Assembly (NCBI RefSeq): GCF_000003815.2
Contig: NC_049985.1
Span: forward strand, 16,933,218-16,997,217
DNA: 64,000 bases
Source of the DNA: Branchiostoma floridae
Lineage: Eukaryota; Chordata; Leptocardii; Amphioxiformes; Branchiostomatidae
Direction: 5' to 3'
Position numbers and translations under genes: made by a program. Below, piece by piece: positions 1 through 11,900 of this stretch (positions are counted from its first letter, which is position 1; each line of letters begins with the position of its first letter). The notes below the pieces were generated by a model. That model saw only the letters and a program-made list of their open reading frames with translations, was not told where the DNA came from and did not search any database.

Positions 1-3000
1 AATATGCACATGTTTGACACATGTATGTACTGACGATAGATGGGTATTCAATGTTCAAAATGTTCCTTTGCCTTTAATTTTCGGGCACTGGTAAGAATGG
101 CACCAACAAAACTGTTGTTTTCTTATAGTGCGGATAGAAAAACTATGACATTAGGAAGTTTTGTTTCTATGGCCGCTACAAATGTAGTCCTGACACTTTG
201 ACTAGACTGATCAAGTCTTCCACAATTACGGTCTTAAGACGCACTGTTTCATTTGATCAACTTTTTCTCTGTCTTTATCTTCACATAAATCAATCCAAGA
301 ATCCGACAAATGAATGAAATTCATACAATTCTTTTCAGCAAAGCATCTTTATGCACTCTCCCAATGAGGGAAGGTATTGAAGATTTTCTTTATTTCCTTA
401 CCATACCCTAACAATGTACAATGTAAGCTGTACCTTTACCCTTACATTTCTTAACACCATTTGTTCAAGACTCGAAATGACTCAAGAGATCTTAGAGGGA
501 GACCATTATGTGAAACAAGTGGTGATATTTGCCAGTGTAGCATAGGTGAAAACTGCCTACAATTTGGCAAATGTATTGAATTCCCATTCTATCTACCATG
601 TGAAGTACAATGTATGACACACACATCAGCAAAGGTATCTTTGTGGAAAGCTTTCGAGACAGATAATTGCAAACAACATACACAGACGTATGGAAAATAG
701 GGTACAAGCCATCATAGCAATGTGAGAAAAGCGATCAATAAGCCATCACAGTCAGTACAAAATGTATGTGGTAAAACATTTCTACAAATATTCGCTTTTA
801 GATAAAAGAAACAGATAATCTTGCATATACCGTGAATAGCTTTTGTACTTGTAAAATAATATTGAAAGGTGGAGGGGAGTGTAAATTGGAACAGGTACAG
901 TAGAGTTAGACCTGCTTTTAGTACCACAAGCTTTGACATTGTGGAAGACCTGGAAGTTGATATGGGGGGTTTAGGAGTCAAAACTCGCTGCTGATATGAA
1001 AAACGTGCCGTATTGTGGGAAAATGAATAAACGGTCCAGTCATACTGGATGCTGTACATGTGAAGGATAGTGTAATTGTTGCCACATCAACTTTAAACCC
1101 ATCTGAAATGATAAAGAGAGAAGACTTTGATTTGAAAACCTGTGTCACTCAACTTTTGCAGATGACACAGGGCAGACAAAGGCAACGTCTAGATTCTTGC
1201 TATTCCACATAAGGAATGACCCTTACAAAGTATATGGGACGATAGTTTTTGAGTAATACTTGTTGATGAAACCTGGAGAACTTTGATTTTTGTAGCAGTT
1301 CAATTTGATTCTCAGTTATCAACAACTAGAAATTACAAGAAATGTAGCTTTTGAGTTGATTAGTGAGACAGATTCGATGCAACAACCAGTGTATCTTTGC
1401 TGCATCCTTCTGGACAAGATCAAATCATTGATTGCTAAAGGAAGTGACATCATCATCGCCATGACAACGAGCATGATGTCACATCCTGCCATATCCAAAG
1501 CTTTGTACTTGGTCTACCTGAACAATGAGATGTTGAACATACTGGCAGAAAGCTACCCAGCACGTAGTAGGGTTGGAATTATGCATTTTACCGGGGACTT
1601 TTGTATCGCTTCATGCAATAAATCATGTCTTTCAAGTTTGACCGTGAACTTGTAAGGGATTTACTTGGTGCTATATATTTCTGCCAGGCTAGTGGGGTTA
1701 GGTATGCTTTATTAACAGTTGTACTGTAAGAAAAAAACATTTCATGATCGTACAATGATATACTAGTAGTACTATAGCTACACACAATTATAAAACATGT
1801 ATTGCATTTCTACTATGAGAAATAAACTGAAAAGATCCACAGTTTTTCTCTGCAGTTGTCACTATGTCTTATTGGCCAAACCTTGTGTTTCGGGAGTTTT
1901 GTGGTGACCAAAGTTGTGGTTCTGTGGAGACATCTAGCGTTTCAGATGCATAATGCAGAGAGAATATCGGCAAAATAACACAAATTATAACTGCATGTAT
2001 GACTGGTTTTCTGTTGTAGACACACGAATCTTTCATCCACATAGTGGTACAATGTATGTAAGGACATCTAGCCACATTATTCTACACAATATACCATAAT
2101 TCGATATATTATTACGCCAATTTGCAAGAGCGTTACTCATGCACTTGTATGTCAATATGTTACCCGGTTTATTGTTCTGCAGTACTTATCGGAAATACTA
2201 GGCGTCTCTTCAGGACCGTACTCTGATACTTATCTGCAGTATGTATTTGAAAAGCTAGGAGTCTCTCCTGTACTATCTTTTAATCATAGTGAAGCCCTTC
2301 TATATCTTGACGTCTCTCAGCTGGTGCCACATCAAACCACAAGGATTACAGTAACGTTACGTCTATGACAATAGTTTGTTAATGACCGATCCACACTGAA
2401 TTTGTGTTGAGAAATAGCAAAAACAACCGACATGCTTATCAGTGTTTACAGACCTTTACAGTCCGCTGAAAGTGGTCAAAAGAAAAAAAAGTATTTCTTG
2501 CACGTTTGTAGCTTCAGAACTTGGCACAAAAAAACGAGCCAAACGCAATTGTACAAGCACAGTCATAATGTTCCTAGAGGCAACACAAACCAAAGGGCTG
2601 TATCCATCCAGCCCAACCACCGTGTCCAGAACAAACCCCAGACCATATATGTATGCTGGGATGAGATGACGTGCGCTCAACAAGCCTACACTGATGTGTG
2701 AAGCCAGAGGTTCCTTCTGACAGCTGGTACAAAACGGGCCTGTACAGATGAGAGCCAGCAGGCCTTGGAATTATCGCCCCTGCAGTACACAGCCGAGCCT
2801 GTATACATCAACCTACATACCAAAACTTCCTTCCTGCTTTCGCGGAAAACGCTGATCTTTGACTCTCATCTTTCCCGTGATTTTTGGACCCGACAGCTGC
2901 CCTTCTGACGCAAGCTCCTGGCGATTTTCTTAGAGAGGGGCGCCGCAACGTTTGAAGACTTCTTGATCTTTAAGACTTCAACATTGTACGAGAAGGACGT

Positions 3001-3061
3001 CGCAGTGGAAGTGGGATATTTTTCTTGGATGTTTGAATGGATGCCACTCTGAGACGGTTCC
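1..3061. other. Upstream non-coding sequence
   Basis: AT-rich sequence with no confident gene. Apart from the unidentified open segments at 1.1-1.65 kb, the only structure seen is a diverged direct repeat of about 50 bp near 2177-2280 (offset 57 bp, sharing CTGCAGTA and a CTAGGMGTCTCT core). Confidence 0.5.
1102..1655 (+). pseudogene. Unidentified open segments, possible coding remnant
   Basis: Two open stretches read like protein. One (about 1105-1209) contains MIKREDFDLKTCVTQLLQM; the other (about 1300-1650) contains LCCILLDKIKSLIAKGSDII and ALYLVYLNNEMLNILAESYP. A possible acceptor (TGATTTTTGTAG, ending 1296) precedes the second. I do not recognise a family. It could be a decayed gene or transposon fragment, an exon of an upstream gene, or a chance open frame in AT-rich DNA. 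Confidence 0.18.
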
Positions 3062-3098
3062 ATGGGCGTTCTTAGACTGGACGGGCAGCTCTGGAAAA
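3062..3098 (+). CDS. Candidate first coding exon (12 codons plus 1 nt)
   Basis: ATG at 3062 (G at +4, T at -3) is followed by MGVLRLDGQLWK and then the donor AAAA|GTAAGT at 3099. An in-frame TGA at 3050-3052 fixes this ATG as the first in its frame. A short upstream ORF (3029-3052) precedes it. The surrounding 2.8-3.1 kb is more GC-rich than the region upstream, as often seen at promoters. It leaves in phase 1, the same phase as the 14500 candidate. It might belong to the ARHGAP6-like locus or to a different gene. Nothing in the peptide identifies a family. Confidence 0.22.
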
Positions 3099-3855
3099 GT
3101 AAGTTCTATCCCTCTTCCTGTCTTAAACTATAGTGTGAGTCTTAAGCCTCATGTATGCCTTCTAATGTGTCTTATATCTTTGTGGTTGCTTAAATGAAGG
3201 TCGAGATTGTTTTCTAATTCTCTGAGGCCATCATGGCGAAGGATGAATGTATTCTGTGTGACAGCGAAGCGGAGTCTTCAATCAATCGGCTCCACGATGC
3301 AGAATCCCGAAAGAAGAGCAATTCTTGTTCTAATCCGACAGAATAAATACAAGAAAATGACGTATATTGAGAGGGAGTATGTTGTGGTTGCGTGTCGCTC
3401 AGAACAAACGCCTACGATCAGACGATACGCAAACCAATCTGATGTAAGATAGCTCAAGGCGATGTCGTGAAATATCGCGCTATACCATCTATGACGTTCG
3501 CGCCTTTTTCTCATCATCTTCGTCCATTGAAGTTAACAAATAACGGACGGTCCCTTCAGCAAGAATCGCAGATCTTCCCTCTGCCTGACTGGACCTTGAG
3601 ATTCCTCTCCCGTGTCGTCACGTCTGTGCCATAGTCCCGCTGCCTGGGAGCGTGCAGTTCACATGGACAAGGTTGGTGACAGGATAGCACACCCCACCAC
3701 CACCGCACGGTGCTAGAAATGATCCTCCCCTTTACCGCAGCATTGACGTTGGTCCCCGCCTGTTGCTAGGATACCGCCGGTGGAAGATTACTCCTGATCT
3801 TCGGCGGCTCAGGAGAGTCACATCACCGCTTATCTCCCCACGGAAGCGTTGTTAG

Positions 3856-4715
3856 AGCAGGGGACTGTGCAAATGTCGGTTCAACGTCCTTGGTTACTGC
3901 CTAAACAGAGATCGTGACATGGTTCTCTTTCAAATGATGACGAACGGTCATTTTTCCCTATCACAAGTTATTGAACCAGAGCGTGAATCTTAAGGTATCT
4001 CGGTTGGCTAAATTGGCATTTTGACCTTCCACTGTTTTCTTATTAATGGATTAAGAAAGAATAGAGCCGTAATGAATGTTGATAGATGGGCATGAAAGAA
4101 TTCTAAATCTGATTTTTTGGGGGCCAAATTGATGTCGTCATCATTTTTATTGCCTCTGATATTATTTTTTTTCTATGACAAAATACAGCACTTTGGTACA
4201 TACCACTGTAATGAAACTTTGTTTTTCGTTGCGTAATGATGAAAGCTACAAACTCGCGGTTGCGCAAATTGACATCTACTAATGATCTGTAGTAATTAGA
4301 AAATGTTTGTTTTCATCTAATTAAAAAAATTGATTCTTAATAACTACAGATCGTTAGTAGATATCAGATATCGTTAGTATCACACATGTCTTCTTAGATA
4401 GATCTTAATGTCTATGACTGTATGAGGCCAACTTGGACAAGGATCTATTATCTCTAGCCAATGAAAAATTAAAGTTGATGCCAATAAATATGCATGCTGT
4501 TGAATTATGCTTGGTCCGTTTTGTGTTTTGTTGTCTTTTATACCGTGTTTTTCATTCTCCAAAACTGTCCGGTCGGGCCCTTTAAATTTGTGGGAATTGA
4601 CGTAAGCCTAAGCAGGGGGGTGTAGAAATGTCGGCTCTACCTTCTTGGTTACGGTGTATACATATTGTGATCGTGACGTGGTTAACTCTTTCAAATACTG
4701 ACGTCAAACGAAACG
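3856..4715. repeat. Diverged direct repeat, two copies of about 105 bp
   Basis: About 3856-3960 and 4612-4715 share the ordered blocks AATGTCGG, CTTGGTTAC, GATCGTGAC, TGGTT and CTTTCAAAT, separated by about 650 bp. They are too diverged to be recent. Probably two copies of an interspersed repeat; function unknown. Confidence 0.4.
4270..4366. repeat. Short foldback element (97 bp)
   Basis: Arms read TGACATCTACTAATGATCTG on the left and the near-perfect complement on the right (TGATATCTACTAACGATCTG read on the minus strand), with an AT-rich centre. Looks like a small MITE or stem-loop. Confidence 0.6.
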
Positions 4716-5310
4716 AATTTTTCTCGGAAAACGACGTCGGTTGCTAGGAAAAGTCAGCGCCCTGCCACAGGCATCAATACTGTAAGGCATCAATAACGTT
4801 TCATCTCACGTTTCTACACAGGGATGCTGTTTTAGGGGCCTTCAGAGACTGTCTTCGTGAATAATTCTATTCTAAATGCTGACTTGAATTGAAATTGATT
4901 TATTACGAAGGCGCATACGTTTGCAAAGAAACCTATGGTGCTCAAAATTACCCGCGCAACAGGTAACAGGTCTTTCAGATTGATATTCATACGGCGTAGT
5001 GGTACACCTGTTGCGTCAAATATAGAGACCATGAAATGGACACTGCATGCGTGTTTGCAATCTTTTGAAATGCAATATTGAAACTGACGTGTACGAAATA
5101 TTTCCCCATTACTAGCAGATGATATAGTTAGACAGATATGAAAAAAACACGTTCGTTTAGAAATTGCTTTGTGGCTCCGCACAACGATTTTTATGTTCAC
5201 ATTGCTTCATGTTTTAATTTGAGTCTCTGATTTGTTTTCTCCCTTGTCGGTGCCTCATTGTGTAACGTTAGATTTGATTGGCTCCGGCTGGTGCTAGTAT
5301 CAACGACACC

Positions 5311-5410
5311 NNNNNNNNNNNNNNNNNNNNNNNNNNNNNNNNNNNNNNNNNNNNNNNNNNNNNNNNNNNNNNNNNNNNNNNNNNNNNNNNNNNNNNNNNN
5401 NNNNNNNNNN
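5311..5410. other. Assembly gap (100 N)
   Basis: Run of exactly 100 N, the usual size used for a gap of unknown length. Confidence 0.99.
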
Positions 5411-7829
5411 ATCCCAACATCTTCTCGGGGATCAAAAGTTCGAAACAACATCTTTCTCTTTAAACCACAGGAAATAAACTATACTTCGGAACGAACCACA
5501 TCAGAGAAAAGCTGGTTCGCGTTTGTGCACAACTTCCCGTGTTTGTTTTAGCCGTGTGTCGCCAATGATAAGGCACGTGACACTGACACAACACACCCCG
5601 CCCAGCTGGACTGTTGTAACCCGTGCGCGCTGTGACCTCGGCCACGATTGGTCATAAAACTTGATTAAACAAGAGAGAATGTGCAGAATCGCTCCGCGAA
5701 GGTCACGTGAGATAACCTACGGTGGATTGACTGTTTCCGCCTGGTTATGTGAGACCTAATGACTCAATGTCACAGTTTAATTGCTTACTTTTATAATTCT
5801 TTAATAATTCATAAGACCCCACCTGTGGAGTGGGAATATGGTAGGGGTTCTGGAAAAGCAAAATCGCTTCTTTCTCTCAGTTAAAAGATCTTGAAGGGGA
5901 ACCTGACGAACTTGAAGAATTTGCTGAACTTGAGTATCTGCTTGAAGAAAGGTCCACAATCCGGGGCCGAGAAATGTTACGCTTCTGCCTCTTTACATCC
6001 AATTAGAAATTCGGTATGTGGCGTTGGGGACAAGGGACAGAGGTTTATTCGTAAAATGTGCGTTGTTTATATCTAAACAGCCATGAATTCCAAACATGCC
6101 ATAATCATCCACACAAGCATAAATAATGGTCAATCCCTTGTTGAAGAGGGGATCGGACGTCCAAGGCTGTCGCTTGCGCTGCCCTGACAGAAAATACGGA
6201 CATGTTTTCATTTGACGAGTCCCTCATTCACGGCTAATGTGGATCTGTCAGTTGGCGTGTGGAGTCCAACAGATGGTCACGTCTTTGTCACACTTTTAAT
6301 TTGGCATTTTCTATTAAAAAAAAAATACCGGAGAAACGTCATGAGCAATGTAAACTGACATAATAGAAATTAATACAGTTTGCCTATATAGGTATACGCA
6401 AAAACTTCCCTTCCAACTCAGGTCTGGCAAACACTGAACAGTATACTAGTAGGAAAGGTTATGTGGGATATAACAACTACAGATTGTCGTGCTATGTTTA
6501 CATTGCTGGATCGGCGGAACACCTAGACTCTACCAGGCTTCGTGGATCGGTGTTCTAATTGTAGAAATTGGACAAATAGAATCTATAGTACGCTAGGGGA
6601 GTTAGCCAGCCAGAAGAGTACGTTTCCTCACCACGGATAATGATTCTACCGATCCACGGAGCCTGGTGGAGGCTAGGCACCGGCCTTTCGATTTGACCGT
6701 GGGTTGAGTAGGGAGGGGTTCTTTACATTCGTCATTCTGAGAGAAGGCAAATGTTTTCATGATGAAGGGGCAAATGAGGACAAGGGGTGAAATAAGTCCA
6801 CTCCGGCAAAAAATGGCTTTCTTTCCATGAGTTCTCTAGAGGTTTTATAAAACCCAGATGGACAGAAGTCCTAGGATTCCTCATGGTAAGTTATAGCCGC
6901 TTATCTTGGCAGACTGAAACACAATGCCTCTATATTAGCCTACAAACGCCGCTGACATAAAGTGGTATTGAGCGTAGGTAGGCAAATGCTTCCAAGTAAA
7001 GCAAGGGATTTATGGCCTCAAGCTAAAGTACGACCAAGCAACTTCCGATAAACAGAACGGCAGCTGACTCTCTTCTTGTGCCAAATTCCCAACAAAAATA
7101 AAAGTCAGGGCTTCTGAGGTAAAACGTTTTCTTGTTTGGATGTGATCGGCAAAGGGACTGCAGTACACTTTCCTGTATGCTAGGGGTCGTTGCAAATAGA
7201 TACAAGTCCGAACCATCGCCACTCCCGGAAAGGGATTATCGCAGATTTCATAAGTGAGAAAATGTCGGATTTATCGTATTATTTCCATGTTTTCTTTTCT
7301 GTCTCTCTCAGCACAGTATTGGCCCTACTCCTCCTGATTAATGACCATTCTCCACTTTCCTTCTATATATAAATTTGATGAATTAATGTGTTGGAATCTT
7401 CACAGCGGAAAGCCATAGAACATCGCCCTCAATTACCAAAAATATGTTGTTTGTTTATATTTTAGTTAATGATATCCAAATGCGTCCCATACGCTTATCA
7501 AACACAGACCCAATTCGAAGGATATTCATCTTAGCTAACCTCAGTCACCGGATCCCCTCTTATATGGAACATTTCCAGAGTTTTGCTTTCTTCTCTATTT
7601 CAGCAACTTGCCTACGGCATTTATTTTCATTTCGGTATGTCAGTCTACTCTCCAAGCGCTTAGGCAGATCTTGGTTGGAAAAATGTTGACCTTCCTCTTA
7701 CAATCATCTGTGATATGTCCCGTCTCCAGTTGACTGTCTGCTTGGAGAGTATGCCACCATTCTGCTAAGATGGCTGGCATATTCGACAAGCATAATATGT
7801 CTAATATGCAAACATTCAAGAGGAACAAA
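5411..7829. other. Upstream non-coding sequence
   Basis: No gene found. It holds one inverted-repeat element (6520-6680); the remainder shows nothing I can name. Confidence 0.5.
6520..6680. repeat. Inverted-repeat element (161 bp)
   Basis: Left arm CACCTAGACTCTACCAGGCT and following, about 32 bp, pairs with the segment ending near 6680 (ACCGATCCACGGAGCCTGGT and following) with few mismatches. The centre is unrelated. Typical small non-autonomous MITE layout; no clear target-site duplication seen. Confidence 0.6.
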
Positions 7830-8511
7830 NNNNNNNNNNNNNNNNNNNNNNNNNNNNNNNNNNNNNNNNNNNNNNNNNNNNNNNNNNNNNNNNNNNNNNN
7901 NNNNNNNNNNNNNNNNNNNNNNNNNNNNNNNNNNNNNNNNNNNNNNNNNNNNNNNNNNNNNNNNNNNNNNNNNNNNNNNNNNNNNNNNNNNNNNNNNNNN
8001 NNNNNNNNNNNNNNNNNNNNNNNNNNNNNNNNNNNNNNNNNNNNNNNNNNNNNNNNNNNNNNNNNNNNNNNNNNNNNNNNNNNNNNNNNNNNNNNNNNNN
8101 NNNNNNNNNNNNNNNNNNNNNNNNNNNNNNNNNNNNNNNNNNNNNNNNNNNNNNNNNNNNNNNNNNNNNNNNNNNNNNNNNNNNNNNNNNNNNNNNNNNN
8201 NNNNNNNNNNNNNNNNNNNNNNNNNNNNNNNNNNNNNNNNNNNNNNNNNNNNNNNNNNNNNNNNNNNNNNNNNNNNNNNNNNNNNNNNNNNNNNNNNNNN
8301 NNNNNNNNNNNNNNNNNNNNNNNNNNNNNNNNNNNNNNNNNNNNNNNNNNNNNNNNNNNNNNNNNNNNNNNNNNNNNNNNNNNNNNNNNNNNNNNNNNNN
8401 NNNNNNNNNNNNNNNNNNNNNNNNNNNNNNNNNNNNNNNNNNNNNNNNNNNNNNNNNNNNNNNNNNNNNNNNNNNNNNNNNNNNNNNNNNNNNNNNNNNN
8501 NNNNNNNNNNN
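7830..8511. other. Assembly gap (682 N)
   Basis: Unresolved bases; any open frame across this run is an artefact. Confidence 0.99.
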
Positions 8512-11049
8512 TGTATATAGGGTTGGATTAGACTAGTTTACAGTAGCTCTCCAAAGCGCCCATGTGAACCAACGAAAAGTACTCTAAAAGACTCATACGA
8601 TGCCGTTATCTTGAGCACTTTCTTGAATCATCACCGTTACATTCACCCTCTAAGAAATTATGCAACTTTCTTACAAGTTACAAAGCACATACGTACAGGT
8701 ACAGTAAAACGTAAAATGTATTCATTCATCGCGTATTGTAGTGTTTTGAAAACCATCCATTAGTTTAAAACACACAGCACCTTTGTGGTTACAAGAGGCG
8801 CCTTGAACACGAAATACTTCACAATCGTCATAACATGACACTTTTCCTGTCTTTGACTTATGTGGATAGTCTAAGGTTGATATACTTGCATTGTGAGTCT
8901 CCGCACCTTGTCCAAGAAAGACTGTACCCCCAGGCTAATACCACCGTAGGTATCCAGGTGGTCATCGCACTGTACGAGGTTGTTGACCCGTTCTTGTGAG
9001 CGATGTGCCCGTCAGCAGCCGTGCCTCCCTCTTCCTCCACATACTGGGAGTCATCGACCTTTGAAATCACGATTCCGGCGTCAGACTAAACAATGTTTAG
9101 ATTCCGCATAATTCGATTAACCCGTGGGTGCTTTAGAATACTGTTCTTGGGCCGTACCAAACAACTCAATTGGCAGAAGACACCAAAATGCCCCAGGCGC
9201 TTTGGTGGTCATGAGAGGTTTATGGCCGGAGCTTGACCGGGCATTTGTTCGTCAACAACCGGACAGATAGCCTGAAATCAATTACCTATCGAAAACGGTG
9301 TAGGCTATCTCTCCATCTACTAGCTAGCTGCCTTTCAAGTCTTGTCTCTCTTTTCTTTAGTTTATTATTTTCGCCAATAAGTTTACGTTTTTGGTGTCGT
9401 CTGTGGTTCTGTCTGTGTTTCCGTGGAAAGCATAACTCGAGAAGTCGTGGACAGATCCTTATGCTTTTTCGCAGATGGATGGTTTTCGGGACAATGAAGG
9501 ATCATCTTCGATAATGTCCTTAGTGGCTTTAACGGCACTGCAACGTAACACCCGGTTTTCATATCTCGTTCTTTTTCTTTTCTTTCTTTTCCAGCCTTAG
9601 TTTAACAAGGACATTAATGTGAGACTTTTCTAAGACACATTCTTTCTCCTCCCCTCTCTCTTTCTTGTCATCCTCCCCCCGCTGCATCGTCATGTAAACA
9701 CATACCAACCTCAGTGGAAACCGCCGCCAATGGGACAAGTAATGATGTGTTTGTTTCGGCTGATTTGTAACAGTGTTTATTGTAATAATGACATCGCCGA
9801 GCGGTCCCTTGGGTTGTGTTTGGAGCGGAACACGTGCGACGGCACCGGTACCAAACAGATGGGACGACTTGGCCTCTTTCTGTCATGTGCACAGCGGGCG
9901 TTAAGAAAAACAGTCGCTGGAACGTGCCACAAAAACCAAACTTTATCTAACTGAAAATAAATAACTGCTGGAACAAAATTCCCTTCTCTGTACTAAAAGA
10001 TTCACATAGATGATATCTAGACTAGCAGAAATGATTTATCGGAATATCAGAGGAAACAGAATTCAAATCCCAAAGAGTTGGCAAAGATAGTATGTCCCCT
10101 ATAATCGATAATGGTATGGTCCAAAGAAAATATCGTCCAGCTGACACGCAGGCGGTCCAATAGTTGGGACTGAGAGTTTAAACTTGGCGGTCTAGAACAC
10201 CGCATGCAGGACCAAGGCATCAGTGTTCGTCTCCGGGCGGCCATGGTTATATTTGCGGTTAAGGACGTGATGCGCTGCCGCTGGAGGAAGAAGGGTCTTC
10301 CCATAGGTAGGCTGAACTCTTGCTCTGCTTACAAACCGTTCCGTTATTTTTGTTTTCCTATGTGTGGTGAGAAATAGTCCGGCGTCTGCCGCAGTGAGAG
10401 CTGATTTATTCTTCTTACAACATAGTTATGTCTAGAGAGGGGGGTTAGAAATAGAAATCTTAGTGGTGCTGTATATCATAACTATATACAAAGCACAGTG
10501 ACCGTACAGATGTTGAAACCCGTTTTTATGGACAGGCAGATATGGTTTATGTCTTCTCAAACTGTGAAAGTGTTGACGTCGGTGATCATCACGAGCTGAT
10601 GTAACTACCACGTTTATCATCCTCTGCTGTCCTGTAGACAATGACGAAACCGTTTTGTCCTATTCTTGTGCTATTCTGACGGAAAACAGGACACCTGTAA
10701 TAGTTTATACTCTGTGGCAAAGGCCAATGTGCTGTAAGCCATTGAACATCAGTTAATAGACCACCGTGCTCTTCAGTCTTATCTCCAAGCAGATCCATGA
10801 CTTTGACTTGTTTTAGTACGTCTTTTTGCATCATTCAGTGCAAGAAGGATTCTTAGAAAAACTTGACACAACCGTTGAAAAGTACAGTGACGTTCATTAC
10901 GGAAATGAGCTATTAATCTTTGGACTACCTGCCCAGATTCTACCTGTATGTCGCACAATTACAAATGATGCCGCTGACAAGTCCAGGCTAGAGGACCAAG
11001 GTTTACGTGTACTTCCCTTTACCACGCGACATAAACGTGCCCGCACGAA
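8512..11049. other. Upstream non-coding sequence
   Basis: No gene and no clear repeat. Pyrimidine-rich tracts occur near 9569-9595 and 9645-9680. Confidence 0.45.
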
Positions 11050-11900
11050 CTTAGCCTGGATTCCATACCCCAACCTCAAGATATATGATATCTTTCGTGT
11101 TGGGGTCTGGCAACATGGCTGTAGAAAGGTTCTCGAAGGCCCGTTGATCAGTGGGAGGAGAACCTAGGATTGATGACCACTCTCACCACAGGTAGCCAGC
11201 TACAACACACCACAGTTGGTCAGCAGGCTATCACAGTAGCGAATCAGCTACGTTATGGATTCAAAAAGTACAGTTGGGGGTCTTTAACCAATCATGGCAG
11301 GGGTGTAATTACCTCCTGCTGATCCTGTGTTGTTCTATTGGTGGGGTTTTTTGCCCACTATAAGGTGCAAAATTGAGAAGAGTTCCTATCCCATCCGCCC
11401 AGACCCCTGCACGATAGATACTTGAGATCGGGCTGGGGTTTGGTAACAAGGCTAGCACGAACTAACCTGAAACAGTCAGGCTAGCACCGGGGGATCGGCG
11501 TCAAAAGTTGGATTTTACTGGCAAGACTACAGAAGAGGCGGGTCCCGGTAATGTGGTGTAAAACTCGTTGGCACTGAAAAGTACCAGTACAACCACTGTG
11601 GTCTCGGATCATAGGAGAGGATCCGGGAATTGAAGTGTATGCAACAGTTTTAACTATGGCAAAGATATGTTCTGTTAGCCTGGATGCCAGACTGTTTCCA
11701 GGGCCAATACAGCCCGCAACTCATCGGCTCTAGGGCCAGCATAACTCAAAATAGCCTGGATACCACACCCCAGCCCGATCTCTAAAATATATTTTTGAGA
11801 TCGGGCTGAGTGTGGTATCCAGGCTAAACCCCAAGGACCCTTGATCATGAGTTAGACCCTAATTATTGAGATTGGGCCGAAGTCTGGTATCCAGGCTAGT
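11050..11900. repeat. Cluster of TAGCCTGGA-type foldback fragments
   Basis: The 75-bp palindrome 11752-11826 is complete: each arm reads TAGCCTGGATACCACAC and then CAGCCCGATCTC, with a few differences between arms. Partial copies of the same wording lie at about 11050-11110, 11404-11470, 11676-11700 and 11864-11898. The nine bases on either side of the complete copy (AACTCAAAA and AACCCCAAG) agree at six positions. These look like nested or decayed copies of one MITE family, related by its TAGCCTGG ends to the elements at 42926 and 53839. Confidence 0.6.

Noticed and set aside
7770-8531. 253-codon open frame
   Set aside because: Nearly all of it is unresolved N bases.
10826-11167. 113-codon open frame
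   Set aside because: Its 3' half runs through a TAGCCTGGA-type repeat fragment; no recognisable domain.
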